Assembly (NCBI RefSeq): GCF_001685015.1 | Contig: NZ_MAYT01000001.1 | Coordinates: forward strand, 781,088-845,087 | DNA from: Pseudobacillus wudalianchiensis | GTDB taxonomy: Bacteria; Bacillota; Bacilli; Bacillales; Domibacillaceae | Direction: 5' to 3' | Length of the DNA: 64,000 nt | Shown here: positions 52,638-61,110 of the stretch, in pieces | Layout: each line of letters begins with the position of its first letter | Numbering within the stretch: position 1 is the first letter of the stretch | Translations under genes and position numbers: made by a program | Notes under the pieces: model-generated | Databases searched by the model: none | Seen by the model: the letters and a program-made list of their open reading frames with translations, nothing else | Told to the model about the DNA's origin: nothing

Positions 52638-54134
52638 GTGGACGGGAAATTTGCCATTATTGATTATGTGATTTTATTTGCTTATTTATTGTTTATTCTC
52701 TATGTGGGAATTGCCGTAGCTAAAAAAGAAATGCAAGGGAAAGAGTTCTTTAAAGGCGACGGTTCGATTCCTTGGTGGGTAACGTCCGTAAGTTTATTCG
52801 CCACGCTCTTAAGTCCCATTTCCTTTTTATCACTTGCAGGGAACTCTTATTTAGGCACATGGGAGCTGTGGTTCGCTCAGTTAGGGTTGTTTATTGCCGT
52901 ACCGGTTGCTATTTATTTCTTCCTTCCAGTGTATAGAAGGTTAAATTTAGATACAGCTTACGAGTATTTAGAGCGGCGTTTTGACAGAAAGATGAGAATC
53001 CTTGGAAGTGTCCTCTTTATCGTGTATCAAGTGGGACGGATGTCGATCATTATGTATTTGCCAGCCATTGCTTTAACGGCTGTCACAGGCATCAATACAG
53101 TCGTCATTATTTTGTTCATGGGTGTCATTGCCACAATTTATTCAGCTTTTGGCGGAATCAAATCTGTACTCTGGACAGACTTTATCCAAGGGATTGTCTT
53201 GATCGGCGGCGGAATCTTTGCTTTGATTATTTTGCTTTTCTCAATTGATGGCGGAGTAGGGGAAGTGTTGCGTGTCGGTTCGGCTGATCATAAATTCTTT
53301 GCTGATACGGTGCTGTTCGATCCAAACTTTGTAAATAATAGCATTCTTCTCGTCCTTGTTGGAGCGGGATTGTCTACAGCCTTTTCTTATATTTCAAGTC
53401 AGGATATGGTACAGCGTTATTTGACGACGAATGACTTGAAAGAAATGAATAAAATGACGTATTTAAATGGCTTTCTTTCTCTTGGAACGGCCACCTTGTT
53501 TTTCTTTATTGGTACATCACTGTATGTGTTTTATACACAGCAAGCAGGTCCGATGCCAGAAGGAAAGGCGGATTTAATTTTTGCTAACTTTATCGTTAGT
53601 GAACTGCCGGCAGGGATCTCTGGTTTGCTAATCGCTGGCTTATTCGCAGCAGGTCAATCTACTCTGTCAACTGGGTTAAACAGTGTCGCAACAAGCTGGA
53701 CATTGGATATTCAAAAGGTGCTTAAACCGGATATGAGCGATGAAAAGAGTACAAAAATTGCCCGGAATATTTCCACTCTTGTTGGGATTTTCTCCATTGC
53801 TTTTGCTATTGTGCTTGCTTATTCCGATGTGTCTTCAGCCTATTCCTGGTTTAACGGGCTAATGGGATTAGCATTAGGGATCATCGGAGGTACCTTCACG
53901 CTAGGCGTTATGACGAAAAAGGCAAACTCTACAGGGGCGTTATTAGGCTTTGTTGCTACGACGGTTGTCGCTATTTACGTTTCTTATTTTACTGACATAT
54001 CATTATGGGCTTATTCCATTATCAATCTAGTTGCTTCTCTTGTATTTGGATATGGCTTTAGCTTGCTCTTTAACGAAAAAAGCAAAGCCCAAGGCGCAGA
54101 ATTAACTTTTTACGATAAAAAAGAGTTAGGGTAA
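52638..54134 (+). CDS. Sodium:solute symporter, probable sialic acid transporter
   Basis: This 498-residue SSS-family protein has about 13 helices. SVSLFATLLSPISFLSLAGNSYLGTW (in pieces, 51-76), LDTAYEYLERRFDRKMR and the sodium-site region GLFAAGQSTLSTGLNSVATSW (about 337-357) are typical. The start is GTG 52638 behind AAGGGGG. Position between nanA and the kinase points to Neu5Ac uptake, as with SiaT-type SSS transporters; substrate is inferred from the operon. Confidence 0.87.
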   Translation: MDGKFAIIDYVILFAYLLFILYVGIAVAKKEMQGKEFFKGDGSIPWWVTSVSLFATLLSPISFLSLAGNSYLGTWELWFAQLGLFIAVPVAIYFFLPVYRRLNLDTAYEYLERRFDRKMRILGSVLFIVYQVGRMSIIMYLPAIALTAVTGINTVVIILFMGVIATIYSAFGGIKSVLWTDFIQGIVLIGGGIFALIILLFSIDGGVGEVLRVGSADHKFFADTVLFDPNFVNNSILLVLVGAGLSTAFSYISSQDMVQRYLTTNDLKEMNKMTYLNGFLSLGTATLFFFIGTSLYVFYTQQAGPMPEGKADLIFANFIVSELPAGISGLLIAGLFAAGQSTLSTGLNSVATSWTLDIQKVLKPDMSDEKSTKIARNISTLVGIFSIAFAIVLAYSDVSSAYSWFNGLMGLALGIIGGTFTLGVMTKKANSTGALLGFVATTVVAIYVSYFTDISLWAYSIINLVASLVFGYGFSLLFNEKSKAQGAELTFYDKKELG

Positions 54135-54167
54135 CAACAATAGAGGATAGAACCAGGTGAGATCAGA

Positions 54168-55868
54168 ATGAAAATTGATAAGAAAGTCAAAACCGATGTT
54201 TTGGTCGTGGGAAGCGGATTATCAGGGATAAAAGTCAGCAAAGAATTGGCTGATCAGAAGCACCATGTTCTGCTGGCAACAAAGATGAAGGTGGCATCTG
54301 GTTCGAGCTTTTATCCTTTAAAAGCTTCACTTGGAACACAAGTATCCAAGGATAAAAAAGATGAGCAGACTTTTTTAAGTGATATCGAAGAGTTGAGCCG
54401 GGGCATGCATCGTCAAGACTTGGCTGAGGTATACGTTCAGGAGATTGCTGAAAGAGTCAAAGAATACCAAGATATCGGTGTTAAGGCCAAGAAGTTAGAA
54501 GGGGAGCGCAAGGCTTGTTTTGCGCCCCATTCTCGTGATATTTATTTGTTAAGTGATTGGGATCAAATTCGGGAAAATGTTCGAGGCATTTTTGCGCAAT
54601 ATGGTCATCTTGCTATCATGGAAAAAACCGTCGTCATTACTTTAATAAAGAACGCAGAGCGGATTGTCGGAGCACTTCTCCTAGATGAAAAGAATGATCT
54701 CGTTTTAGTTGAATGTAAGGCTGTTATTTTGGCCACGGGCGGGTTTGGAAGTATTTATAAACACAATTTAAATCCAAATGATGTTGATGGTTCTGGACAT
54801 ATTCTCGCTCTTGAAGCAGGTGCCAGCCTCGTTAATATGGAATTCATTCAATTTATACCGGGTATTACAACTCCTCGCTATAAAACCTTATTTGGAGAAC
54901 ATACTCTTATGTACTGTCACGATGTTATAGACGAGAATGGGGAAAGTTTGTTGGATTCCTTTCTTCCTAAAGGTCTTTCGAAAAAAGAATGCTTGGAAAT
55001 CAGAAGTACACATGGACCGTTTACTCATTCACTGGAATCTAAGTATTTTGATATTGCCATGATGAAGAATATTATTTCTTCAAGAAATGAAAGAGGCTTT
55101 CAGCTTTTATATGATCAAGAGCTGTATGAGAATGCAGAGGAATTTTACACCGTTTATTTAAATTGGTTAAAAGAAAAAAATATTCATTTAGTTGAAAACG
55201 AAATCCGGATTGCTCCTTTTGCTCATGCCAGCAACGGTGGTGTCTACATTGACACCTATGGCCGCACTGGAATGGATGGCTTGTATGCCATCGGGGAACT
55301 TTCCTGCAATATTGAAGGAGCCAACCGTCTTGGAGGAAATTCTACAGGTGCTTGCATGGTATTTGGCAAGCGAGCCGCGGCCGACTGTGGAGAGTACATC
55401 CGGAAAACAGAAGAATATGAGATTAGCGAAGAGGAGCAGCTTGCTCACTTAGAGAAGTTATTCAGGGCTAGTCATAACAATAAGGAGATTATTGGCCATG
55501 AATACAAGAATTTAGAGGAACAAGCTCACCACGTGATTGACAGAATCAAAGAGATCATGTGGTATGATGGAAATGTGGTTCGTACTGAGAAGCAGCTAAT
55601 ACAAGCGCTTCAAGAAATTATAATATTGGAATCACAATTAAATGTTCGTCTCATTTTTCAACAGCCTACTACAAGAAAACTTGCGATAAAAGTAAAGAAT
55701 TTTATGAAGCTTTCACAAATTTTACTACAATCGATGCTTGAGAGAAGAGAAAGCAGGGGAGCTCATTACCGTGAGGATTACCCTTATGAAGATCCAGTAT
55801 TTGAGAAGCGTTTATTCGTATCGGAACCACAGGCTGGAACGCTGCAATTTACGTTTCTAAATCAATAG
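54168..55868 (+). CDS. FAD-dependent oxidoreductase of the fumarate reductase/L-aspartate oxidase superfamily
   Basis: The 566-residue flavoprotein has an N-terminal FAD site VLVVGSGLSGIKVSKELAD (about 11-29) and AVILATGGFGSIYKHNLNP (about 188-206). The capping domain follows, then the catalytic-type block RIAPFAHASNGGVYIDTYGRTGMDGLYAIGEL in pieces (about 348-379) and GANRLGGNSTGACMVFGKRAA. The helical C-terminal domain is retained. This is the SdhA/FrdA/NadB layout, but no iron-sulfur or membrane partner is nearby. Such a protein is not a standard part of sialic acid breakdown, so its reaction here is unknown. Confidence 0.78.
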   Translation: MKIDKKVKTDVLVVGSGLSGIKVSKELADQKHHVLLATKMKVASGSSFYPLKASLGTQVSKDKKDEQTFLSDIEELSRGMHRQDLAEVYVQEIAERVKEYQDIGVKAKKLEGERKACFAPHSRDIYLLSDWDQIRENVRGIFAQYGHLAIMEKTVVITLIKNAERIVGALLLDEKNDLVLVECKAVILATGGFGSIYKHNLNPNDVDGSGHILALEAGASLVNMEFIQFIPGITTPRYKTLFGEHTLMYCHDVIDENGESLLDSFLPKGLSKKECLEIRSTHGPFTHSLESKYFDIAMMKNIISSRNERGFQLLYDQELYENAEEFYTVYLNWLKEKNIHLVENEIRIAPFAHASNGGVYIDTYGRTGMDGLYAIGELSCNIEGANRLGGNSTGACMVFGKRAAADCGEYIRKTEEYEISEEEQLAHLEKLFRASHNNKEIIGHEYKNLEEQAHHVIDRIKEIMWYDGNVVRTEKQLIQALQEIIILESQLNVRLIFQQPTTRKLAIKVKNFMKLSQILLQSMLERRESRGAHYREDYPYEDPVFEKRLFVSEPQAGTLQFTFLNQ

Positions 55869-55883
55869 CTTTCTTTTATCGTC

Positions 55884-55931
55884 CACTAAAAAGTGAGAAA
55901 AACCTGTATATAGGTTTTTCTCTTTTTAGTG
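55884..55931 (+). terminator. Hairpin between the flavoprotein gene and the ROK kinase
   Basis: CACTAAAAAG pairs with CTTTTTAGTG, enclosing a second stem GAGAAAAACCT/AGGTTTTTCTC. It could end or attenuate the upstream transcript within the nan operon. Confidence 0.65.
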
Positions 55932-55979
55932 TTAAACACCGGTACTTTTCTTATTTAAAATGAAAAAGGAGAATGGACC

Positions 55980-56894
55980 ATGATGCAATTGGGCGTGATT
56001 GATATTGGAGGAACCTCTATTAAATATGGAGTCGTTAACAGGGAGGGGATCCTTGTTAGTCATGACTCTACTCCGACCGATGCTCTTAAAGGCGGAAAGG
56101 CACTGATGGAGAAAGTCTTCATTATTTGTGACAAACTGATGGAACAGTATACACTAGAAGGGATCGCAATTAGCTCTGCTGGTCAAATTGACCACCGAAA
56201 TGGGGTTGTTGTCTTCGCAACAGATAATATTCCCGGCTATACCGGAACACCAGTAGCAGAGCTCGTTGCTAAGCACACGAGGCTTCCGGTAGCCGTCGAA
56301 AACGATGTAAACTGTACGGCACTCGGCGATTATTGGCAGGGTGTGGCAAAGGGAGTCAATGATTTTCTCTGTATTACAATTGGAACGGGGATTGGCGGAG
56401 CCCTATTTTTAAATGGCAGACTTTATACAGGAGCTCATTTTTCAGCAGGGGAAATAGGCCATCTGTGCCTCTATCCTCACGGCAAGCCTTGTACGTGCGG
56501 GAATAAGGGGTGTTATGAACAATATGCCTCTAGTTCAGCATTAGCAGAGCTTGCGAAAGCTGAATTTGGGACGAGAATAGATTTAAAAGAATTTTTTACG
56601 AAGGCTAAGCAAGGAGAAGCAAAAGCAGTAACGGTCTTTGAGCATTGGGTAAATGATCTTACTACAGGCTTACAGTCTCTCGTTCATATATTCAATCCGC
56701 AATTAATTGTCATTGGCGGAGGCATCTCTGCTCAGGGGGATTTTTTATTGGACGCTGTAAAGTCCTCCCTTTATAAAAAGATCATGCCGAATCACCGCAA
56801 GACACTAGAAGTCAAGCTTGCCCAGCAAGATAACAAAGCGAACCTATTGGGGGCAGCTAAGCATTTTCTGATGATGAATGAAAGTTTAACGTAA
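55980..56894 (+). CDS. nanK: ROK-family sugar kinase, probable N-acetylmannosamine kinase
   Basis: This 304-residue ROK kinase has the ATP loop DIGGTSIKYGVV (8-19), the catalytic Asp in AVENDVNCTALGDYW, GTGIGGALFLNG, the sugar-ligand GEIGHL with the following zinc motif CTCGNKGCYEQYAS, and VIGGGISAQG. In this operon it would phosphorylate ManNAc for NanE. AAAAGGAG precedes ATG 55980; a second ATG follows directly. Confidence 0.85.
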   Translation: MMQLGVIDIGGTSIKYGVVNREGILVSHDSTPTDALKGGKALMEKVFIICDKLMEQYTLEGIAISSAGQIDHRNGVVVFATDNIPGYTGTPVAELVAKHTRLPVAVENDVNCTALGDYWQGVAKGVNDFLCITIGTGIGGALFLNGRLYTGAHFSAGEIGHLCLYPHGKPCTCGNKGCYEQYASSSALAELAKAEFGTRIDLKEFFTKAKQGEAKAVTVFEHWVNDLTTGLQSLVHIFNPQLIVIGGGISAQGDFLLDAVKSSLYKKIMPNHRKTLEVKLAQQDNKANLLGAAKHFLMMNESLT

Positions 56895-56950
56895 ATAGAA
56901 TGGCTTAAAATGGCAAGTTATTAAACATTTAAATCATAGGGGAGAGCGTA

Positions 56951-57793
56951 ATGATGAAAACGAGGTCAATGAATGGTCCTAAGCCTTCCATCGTTATGGA
57001 GCAAAACAAACATAACTTCACCAAGTCGGATCACAAAATTTACGAATACATTCTAGCAAATCCGGAATCGGTTCTCTACCATTCATTAACGGAGTTGTCC
57101 GATGCAAGCAAGGTGGCAGAAGCGACTGTACTGCGCTTTTTTCGTAAATTAGGGTATAAAGGATTTCAAGATTTTAAATTTTTATTAGCTCAAGAAGTGG
57201 CAGCTGAATCAAGTCAGCATTCTCAAGAGACTTACATGGAACGAATTCGAACGAACATGGTTCAGTCAATTGAGGATACGTATGATATTTTAGATGTTCC
57301 ATCGCTTGAAGGCAGTATTGCCGCTATTGATCAATCCGAAGACGTTGTTATTTTTGGGATTGGTTCATCAGGAATCGCCGGCCTTGATATGCATAATCGA
57401 TTAATGCGGATTGGCAAAAATGTCAGTATTATTACCGATCCCCACTTCCAAGTGATGCGTGCTTCCTCCTTAAATGAAAAATCAGTAGTGGTTGCCATCA
57501 GTTTAACAGGAAGTACAAAGGACATTGTGGATACAGTTCAAATTGCCAAAGAAAAGAAGGCAATCGTTATTGCTTTAACGAACTATGTTAAATCTCCTTT
57601 AACGAAATATGCTGATTATATCTTGCTCACTTCCGCCAAAGAAAACCCGCTTGATAGTGGATCGCTCGTCTCAAAAGTGACTCAGCTTTATTTGATTGAT
57701 TTAATTTGTACCGGTCTTACAGTGAAAAACTATCAAGAAGCGAAAAAAGTAAAAATGGAGATTACTGAAAATATTGCGAGCAAGCTTTATTAA
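56951..57793 (+). CDS. RpiR-family regulator with SIS domain
   Basis: The 280-residue protein has an N-terminal HTH (SDHKIYEYILANPESVLYHSLTELSDASKVAEATVLRFFRKLGYKGFQDFK in pieces, about 25-80) and a SIS sugar-phosphate domain (VVIFGIGSSGIAGLDMHNRLMRIG, about 131-154, and SLTGSTKDI). RpiR proteins are the usual local regulators of Gram-positive sialic acid operons, sensing a phosphosugar. AGGGGAGAG precedes ATG 56951. It lies inside the operon it probably controls. Confidence 0.88.
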   Translation: MMKTRSMNGPKPSIVMEQNKHNFTKSDHKIYEYILANPESVLYHSLTELSDASKVAEATVLRFFRKLGYKGFQDFKFLLAQEVAAESSQHSQETYMERIRTNMVQSIEDTYDILDVPSLEGSIAAIDQSEDVVIFGIGSSGIAGLDMHNRLMRIGKNVSIITDPHFQVMRASSLNEKSVVVAISLTGSTKDIVDTVQIAKEKKAIVIALTNYVKSPLTKYADYILLTSAKENPLDSGSLVSKVTQLYLIDLICTGLTVKNYQEAKKVKMEITENIASKLY

Positions 57794-57825
57794 TCCTATC
57801 TCCGTTTGAGAGGAAAGGATCGATT

Positions 57826-59007
57826 GTGTTGAATCCGATTTTAATAAAGAATGCAACAATTTATGCTGAAGAAGAAGTGATTGAAAAGGGGTATTTACTC
57901 ATAAAAGAAGGGCAAATCGCCGGCATTTTTAAACAAGAGCCGGAGAAGCTGCCTGAACATGTCCAAATAATCGACGCGACAAACTTACTTGTTCTTCCGG
58001 GCTTCATTGATGGTCACATTCATGGGGCGAATGGTGCAGATGTGATGGATGCTACAGAGAGCGCATTAGAGGTAATGGCATCGGCTTTACCGAACGAAGG
58101 AACGACCAGTTTTCTCGCAACGACGATTACACAAGCTCCGGAAAACATTGAGCAAGCTTTAATAAATCTAGCAAAGCATCAAAATAAAGAGGGTCAGGCA
58201 GAAGTAATCGGTGTTCACCTGGAAGGACCGTTTGTAGAAAAAAAGCGAGCTGGTGCCCAGCCGCTGCCATACATTATCAAGCCGGATCTTGACTTGTTTC
58301 AAAAATGGCAGCAGCTATCAGGTGGCCGGATTAAAACGATTACGATGGCGCCTGAGCATGACCCAACCGGAGTCTTTATCAAAGAGTTAACAGCGTCTGG
58401 CGTAAATGTATCAGCTGGACACACGGATACAGATTTTGCCGGAATGAAAAGAGCCGTTTCCTTTGGAGTTCGTCAGGCTACGCATTTGTGTAATGCGATG
58501 TCAGGCATTCATCATCGGGATATTGGCGTCGTAGGAGCGGCACTTCAATTAGAGGAGTTAAGAAGTGAGTTGATTACAGACGAAATACACGTATCCCCTG
58601 AGATGTTACAGTTAATTTTCGATCATGTAGGAAGCAAAAGGCTGATGCTGATTACTGATTCGATGCGGGCTAAGGGGCTTGCTCCCGGTCATTACGAGCT
58701 TGGTGGACAGCCTGTGAAAGTAACAGAAGATCGCGCCGTTTTAGCAGATGAAACGCTCGCCGGCAGTATTCTCAAAATGAATGACGGTGCCAAAAAGATG
58801 CTAAAGCTTAAAGGAGTCACCATTTCGGATATTATTGAAATGGCTTCTGTCAATCCGGCAAAGCAGATCGGAGTATTTGACCGTAAAGGCAGCATTTCAA
58901 TTGGGAAAGATGCCGATGTGATAATAGTAGACGATGAAATAAACGTTCAATACACCATTTGCCGAGGTGCTATTGCATATAGCATAAATTCTAAAAATAA
59001 AAATTAG
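57826..59007 (+). CDS. nagA: N-acetylglucosamine-6-phosphate deacetylase
   Basis: NagA deacetylates GlcNAc-6-P to GlcN-6-P. The 393-residue amidohydrolase has LPGFIDGHIHGANGADVMDA (about 58-77), metal-ligand Glu in VHLEGPFVEKKRAGA (about 130), SAGHTDTDF, THLCNAMSGIHHRD and catalytic Asp in LITDSMRAKG (about 277). Start GTG 57826 behind GAGGAAAGG; TTG 57829 is alternative. It is the last gene of the operon. No nagB is adjacent, so the final deamination must be encoded elsewhere. Confidence 0.93.
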   Translation: MLNPILIKNATIYAEEEVIEKGYLLIKEGQIAGIFKQEPEKLPEHVQIIDATNLLVLPGFIDGHIHGANGADVMDATESALEVMASALPNEGTTSFLATTITQAPENIEQALINLAKHQNKEGQAEVIGVHLEGPFVEKKRAGAQPLPYIIKPDLDLFQKWQQLSGGRIKTITMAPEHDPTGVFIKELTASGVNVSAGHTDTDFAGMKRAVSFGVRQATHLCNAMSGIHHRDIGVVGAALQLEELRSELITDEIHVSPEMLQLIFDHVGSKRLMLITDSMRAKGLAPGHYELGGQPVKVTEDRAVLADETLAGSILKMNDGAKKMLKLKGVTISDIIEMASVNPAKQIGVFDRKGSISIGKDADVIIVDDEINVQYTICRGAIAYSINSKNKN

Positions 59008-59693
59008 AATTTAACTCATCGTATTAGTCTAAGATGATAAAATACTGTTCAGCAACTGACTGGGCTTGCTTAAATGAAATATAGCTGAATTGACAGATCA
59101 TGTATTGAAGATTACGGAGTATTTTTCAGTCAATTCAGTTCTTAATAAGAGCTGAACGATGAATATAAAGAGAAGTATATAGTATTCACTATCAAAAACC
59201 GATTATTCCTGAGCGCAGGAATAATCGGTTTTTTTATTCACTAGAGGTATGACTCTCATTTGAACATTATAAAAGATCACTTTTATTAATTTTCCAGAAT
59301 GGTGTGATACTATAGAAAACTTCCACCACCTTTTTTCGATCGAGTGCACCTCTTCATTTAGAGGGACCACCAAAGCATGCAACTATTACGACTGTGAGCT
59401 AATCGCTTCCACAGCTTAAGAAAAGCTTGATGTGATGTTAGCATAGGGGAACAGAAATCAAGACCAAGATATACGTCATTTCTTGTGATCAAAAATTTTT
59501 AAATACAGGCTGTACTGCTGGCTTCGCTTGTGTAGATGCACTAAGGGATCAGTGGACAGGTAGAAGGGCTTTAAAGAACTTAAGGCGGCCGTTGTCCTTT
59601 TCTTTCACTTTTTACCAAGAAGAAACTACTAGAGGCGTTTTACTTTAGGGAATAATAACATCAGGCATTCAAGTAACTTAAGGAGGGTTAAAA
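59008..59693. other. Long intergenic stretch
   Basis: This 686-bp region contains the terminator at 59194-59237 and, before it, an inverted pair CTGAATTGAC/GTCAATTCAG about 35 bp apart (roughly 59087-59141). After 59240 I see no gene, promoter of clear consensus, or known RNA. Confidence 0.45.
59194..59237 (+). terminator. Strong terminator downstream of the nan operon
   Basis: AAAAACCGATTATTCCTG and CAGGAATAATCGGTTTTT pair perfectly around a 4-nt loop and are followed by more T. Confidence 0.88.
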
Positions 59694-60551
59694 ATGGATA
59701 AAGAAATGAATTATGGGAGTGATTACAAGTTCATTCCAGCCACTTCCATCGGCAGTGGTATTGGGATCGCGGTATTACCTGATTTATTCTGTCACACTGT
59801 CCAAATTGTCAACTTTTGTTTAGTAGGAAATCCAAATACAGCTGATTTTGTTTTAGTGGATGCCGGAATGCCTGAATCTGCTAATGAAATTATGTCTGTT
59901 ACCGAAGAACGGTTTGGTGCAAACAGCCGACCGAAAGCGATTATTTTGACCCACGGCCATTTTGATCATGTCGGAGGATTAATTGAATTGGTCAAGCATT
60001 GGAATGTTCCCGTCTATGCTCATCAAATGGAGATGCCTTTCCTGACAGGTCAGAAAAGCTATCCGGAACCGGACCCTACAGTAGAGGGCGGGATGGTAGC
60101 CAAAATGTCCCCTGCGTTCCCTAATGAACCGATAGACTTAGGAAATAACGTACAAGTGCTTCCTTCTGATGGAACTGTTCCTCATATGCCAGGGTTTAAA
60201 TGGATTCATACACCAGGACATGCTCCAGGTCATATTTCGTTATTTCGGGAAAAAGACCGGGCATTAATTGCCGGAGATGCTTTCGTTACGGTGAAACAGG
60301 AGTACCTGTATAAAGTGTTCACCCAGGAACAAGAGATAAGCGGGCCTCCTCGCTATCTGACAACAGACTGGGAAGCTGCCAAGGAATCGGTCATTAAGTT
60401 AAATAAATTAAAGCCTGCAGTTGCTGTTACTGGCCATGGGCTGCCAATGTCCGGTGAATTGCTAGCAACAAGCCTGGAAAAACTCGTTAACGAATTTGAT
60501 CAGGTTGCTGTACCTGACTATGGAAAGTATGTAAATAAAAATAGGCATTAA
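59694..60551 (+). CDS. Metallo-beta-lactamase-fold hydrolase
   Basis: The 285-residue protein has the metal motif THGHFDHVGG (HxHxDH, about 83-92), a third-ligand His in HTPGHAPGHISLF (about 179-190), the bridging Asp in LIAGDAFVTV (about 203) and the late His in VTGHGLPM. This is the glyoxalase-II/quorum-lactonase-like branch of the fold. TAAGGAGGG precedes ATG 59694. It is a single gene with no functional context, so its substrate is open. Confidence 0.85.
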   Translation: MDKEMNYGSDYKFIPATSIGSGIGIAVLPDLFCHTVQIVNFCLVGNPNTADFVLVDAGMPESANEIMSVTEERFGANSRPKAIILTHGHFDHVGGLIELVKHWNVPVYAHQMEMPFLTGQKSYPEPDPTVEGGMVAKMSPAFPNEPIDLGNNVQVLPSDGTVPHMPGFKWIHTPGHAPGHISLFREKDRALIAGDAFVTVKQEYLYKVFTQEQEISGPPRYLTTDWEAAKESVIKLNKLKPAVAVTGHGLPMSGELLATSLEKLVNEFDQVAVPDYGKYVNKNRH

Positions 60552-60741
60552 AGAAGAGGCCATCTGTATGTTCTTCCACATTAAAGAACAACCGCGCAAT
60601 CTGTATACGTATGAAATGCGGGAGATATTAGGTCGTAAAGACGGTGAAATCACCGTCTTTATCCAATATCTTTTCCAAGGGGAACAGTCAAGGAAGCTTA
60701 GTTGCAAAATTAGGGCTCTTCGCACGTAATTCAATAAATAT
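60552..60741. other. Intergenic with perfect hairpin
   Basis: TAAAGACGGTGA (60636-60647) and TCACCGTCTTTA (60650-60661) form a perfect 12-bp stem with a 2-nt loop. No U-run follows, but it probably ends the hydrolase transcript. Nothing else was recognised. Confidence 0.5.
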
Positions 60742-61010
60742 TTAATCAATCATTTTATCTGGCGGCTCTATCCATTCATTGCCGCTCTTTCCAAGATAGC
60801 GTGATAAATAGGGCAACCGCCAGGATAATACCAGAGAAGATATAAGGAAAATCCATATTAGGATCAAAAAAGATATATCACCCATAGCAGGAGCTATAAT
60901 ATTTCCTAAGCCTGTATAAGTAGGGTTCATTCCTGCTGCAAATCCCTAAAAAGGCTCCAGCTATAAGGCACAATGGAGCGATAATTGCGGAAAAGAGATA
61001 TTTGCAGGAG
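60742..61010 (-). pseudogene. Broken remnant of a membrane transporter C-terminus
   Basis: On the minus strand a frame reading ...IIAPLCLIAGAFLG continues in another frame as FAAGMNPTYTGLGNII, then a hydrophobic segment ISFLILIWIFLISSLVLSW and RLPYLSRYLG to a stop at 60742. The junction near 60945 is a one-base frameshift. Two membrane-like segments joined by a Gly-rich turn look like the end of an MFS-type or similar permease. No N-terminal part remains; the next gene's terminator lies where it should be. Confidence 0.5.
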
Positions 61011-61060
61011 GGCAGGAAGAGACGGGTTTTGCATGAAAATATGGAAGTCTATTTCATATA

Positions 61061-61085
61061 AAAAGGACGCCTTAGAGACGTCCTT
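61061..61085 (-). terminator. Terminator of the sigma-54 regulator gene
   Basis: The minus strand reads AAGGACG, a 9-nt loop, CGTCCTT and then TTTA. Confidence 0.7.
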
Positions 61086-61110
61086 AAGTCGGCTTTGCAA
61101 GCCCATCTTC

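Noticed and set aside
55192-55452. Frames on both strands inside the FAD oxidoreductase gene
   Set aside because: They are shadows of a long gene with intact motifs and have no ribosome sites.
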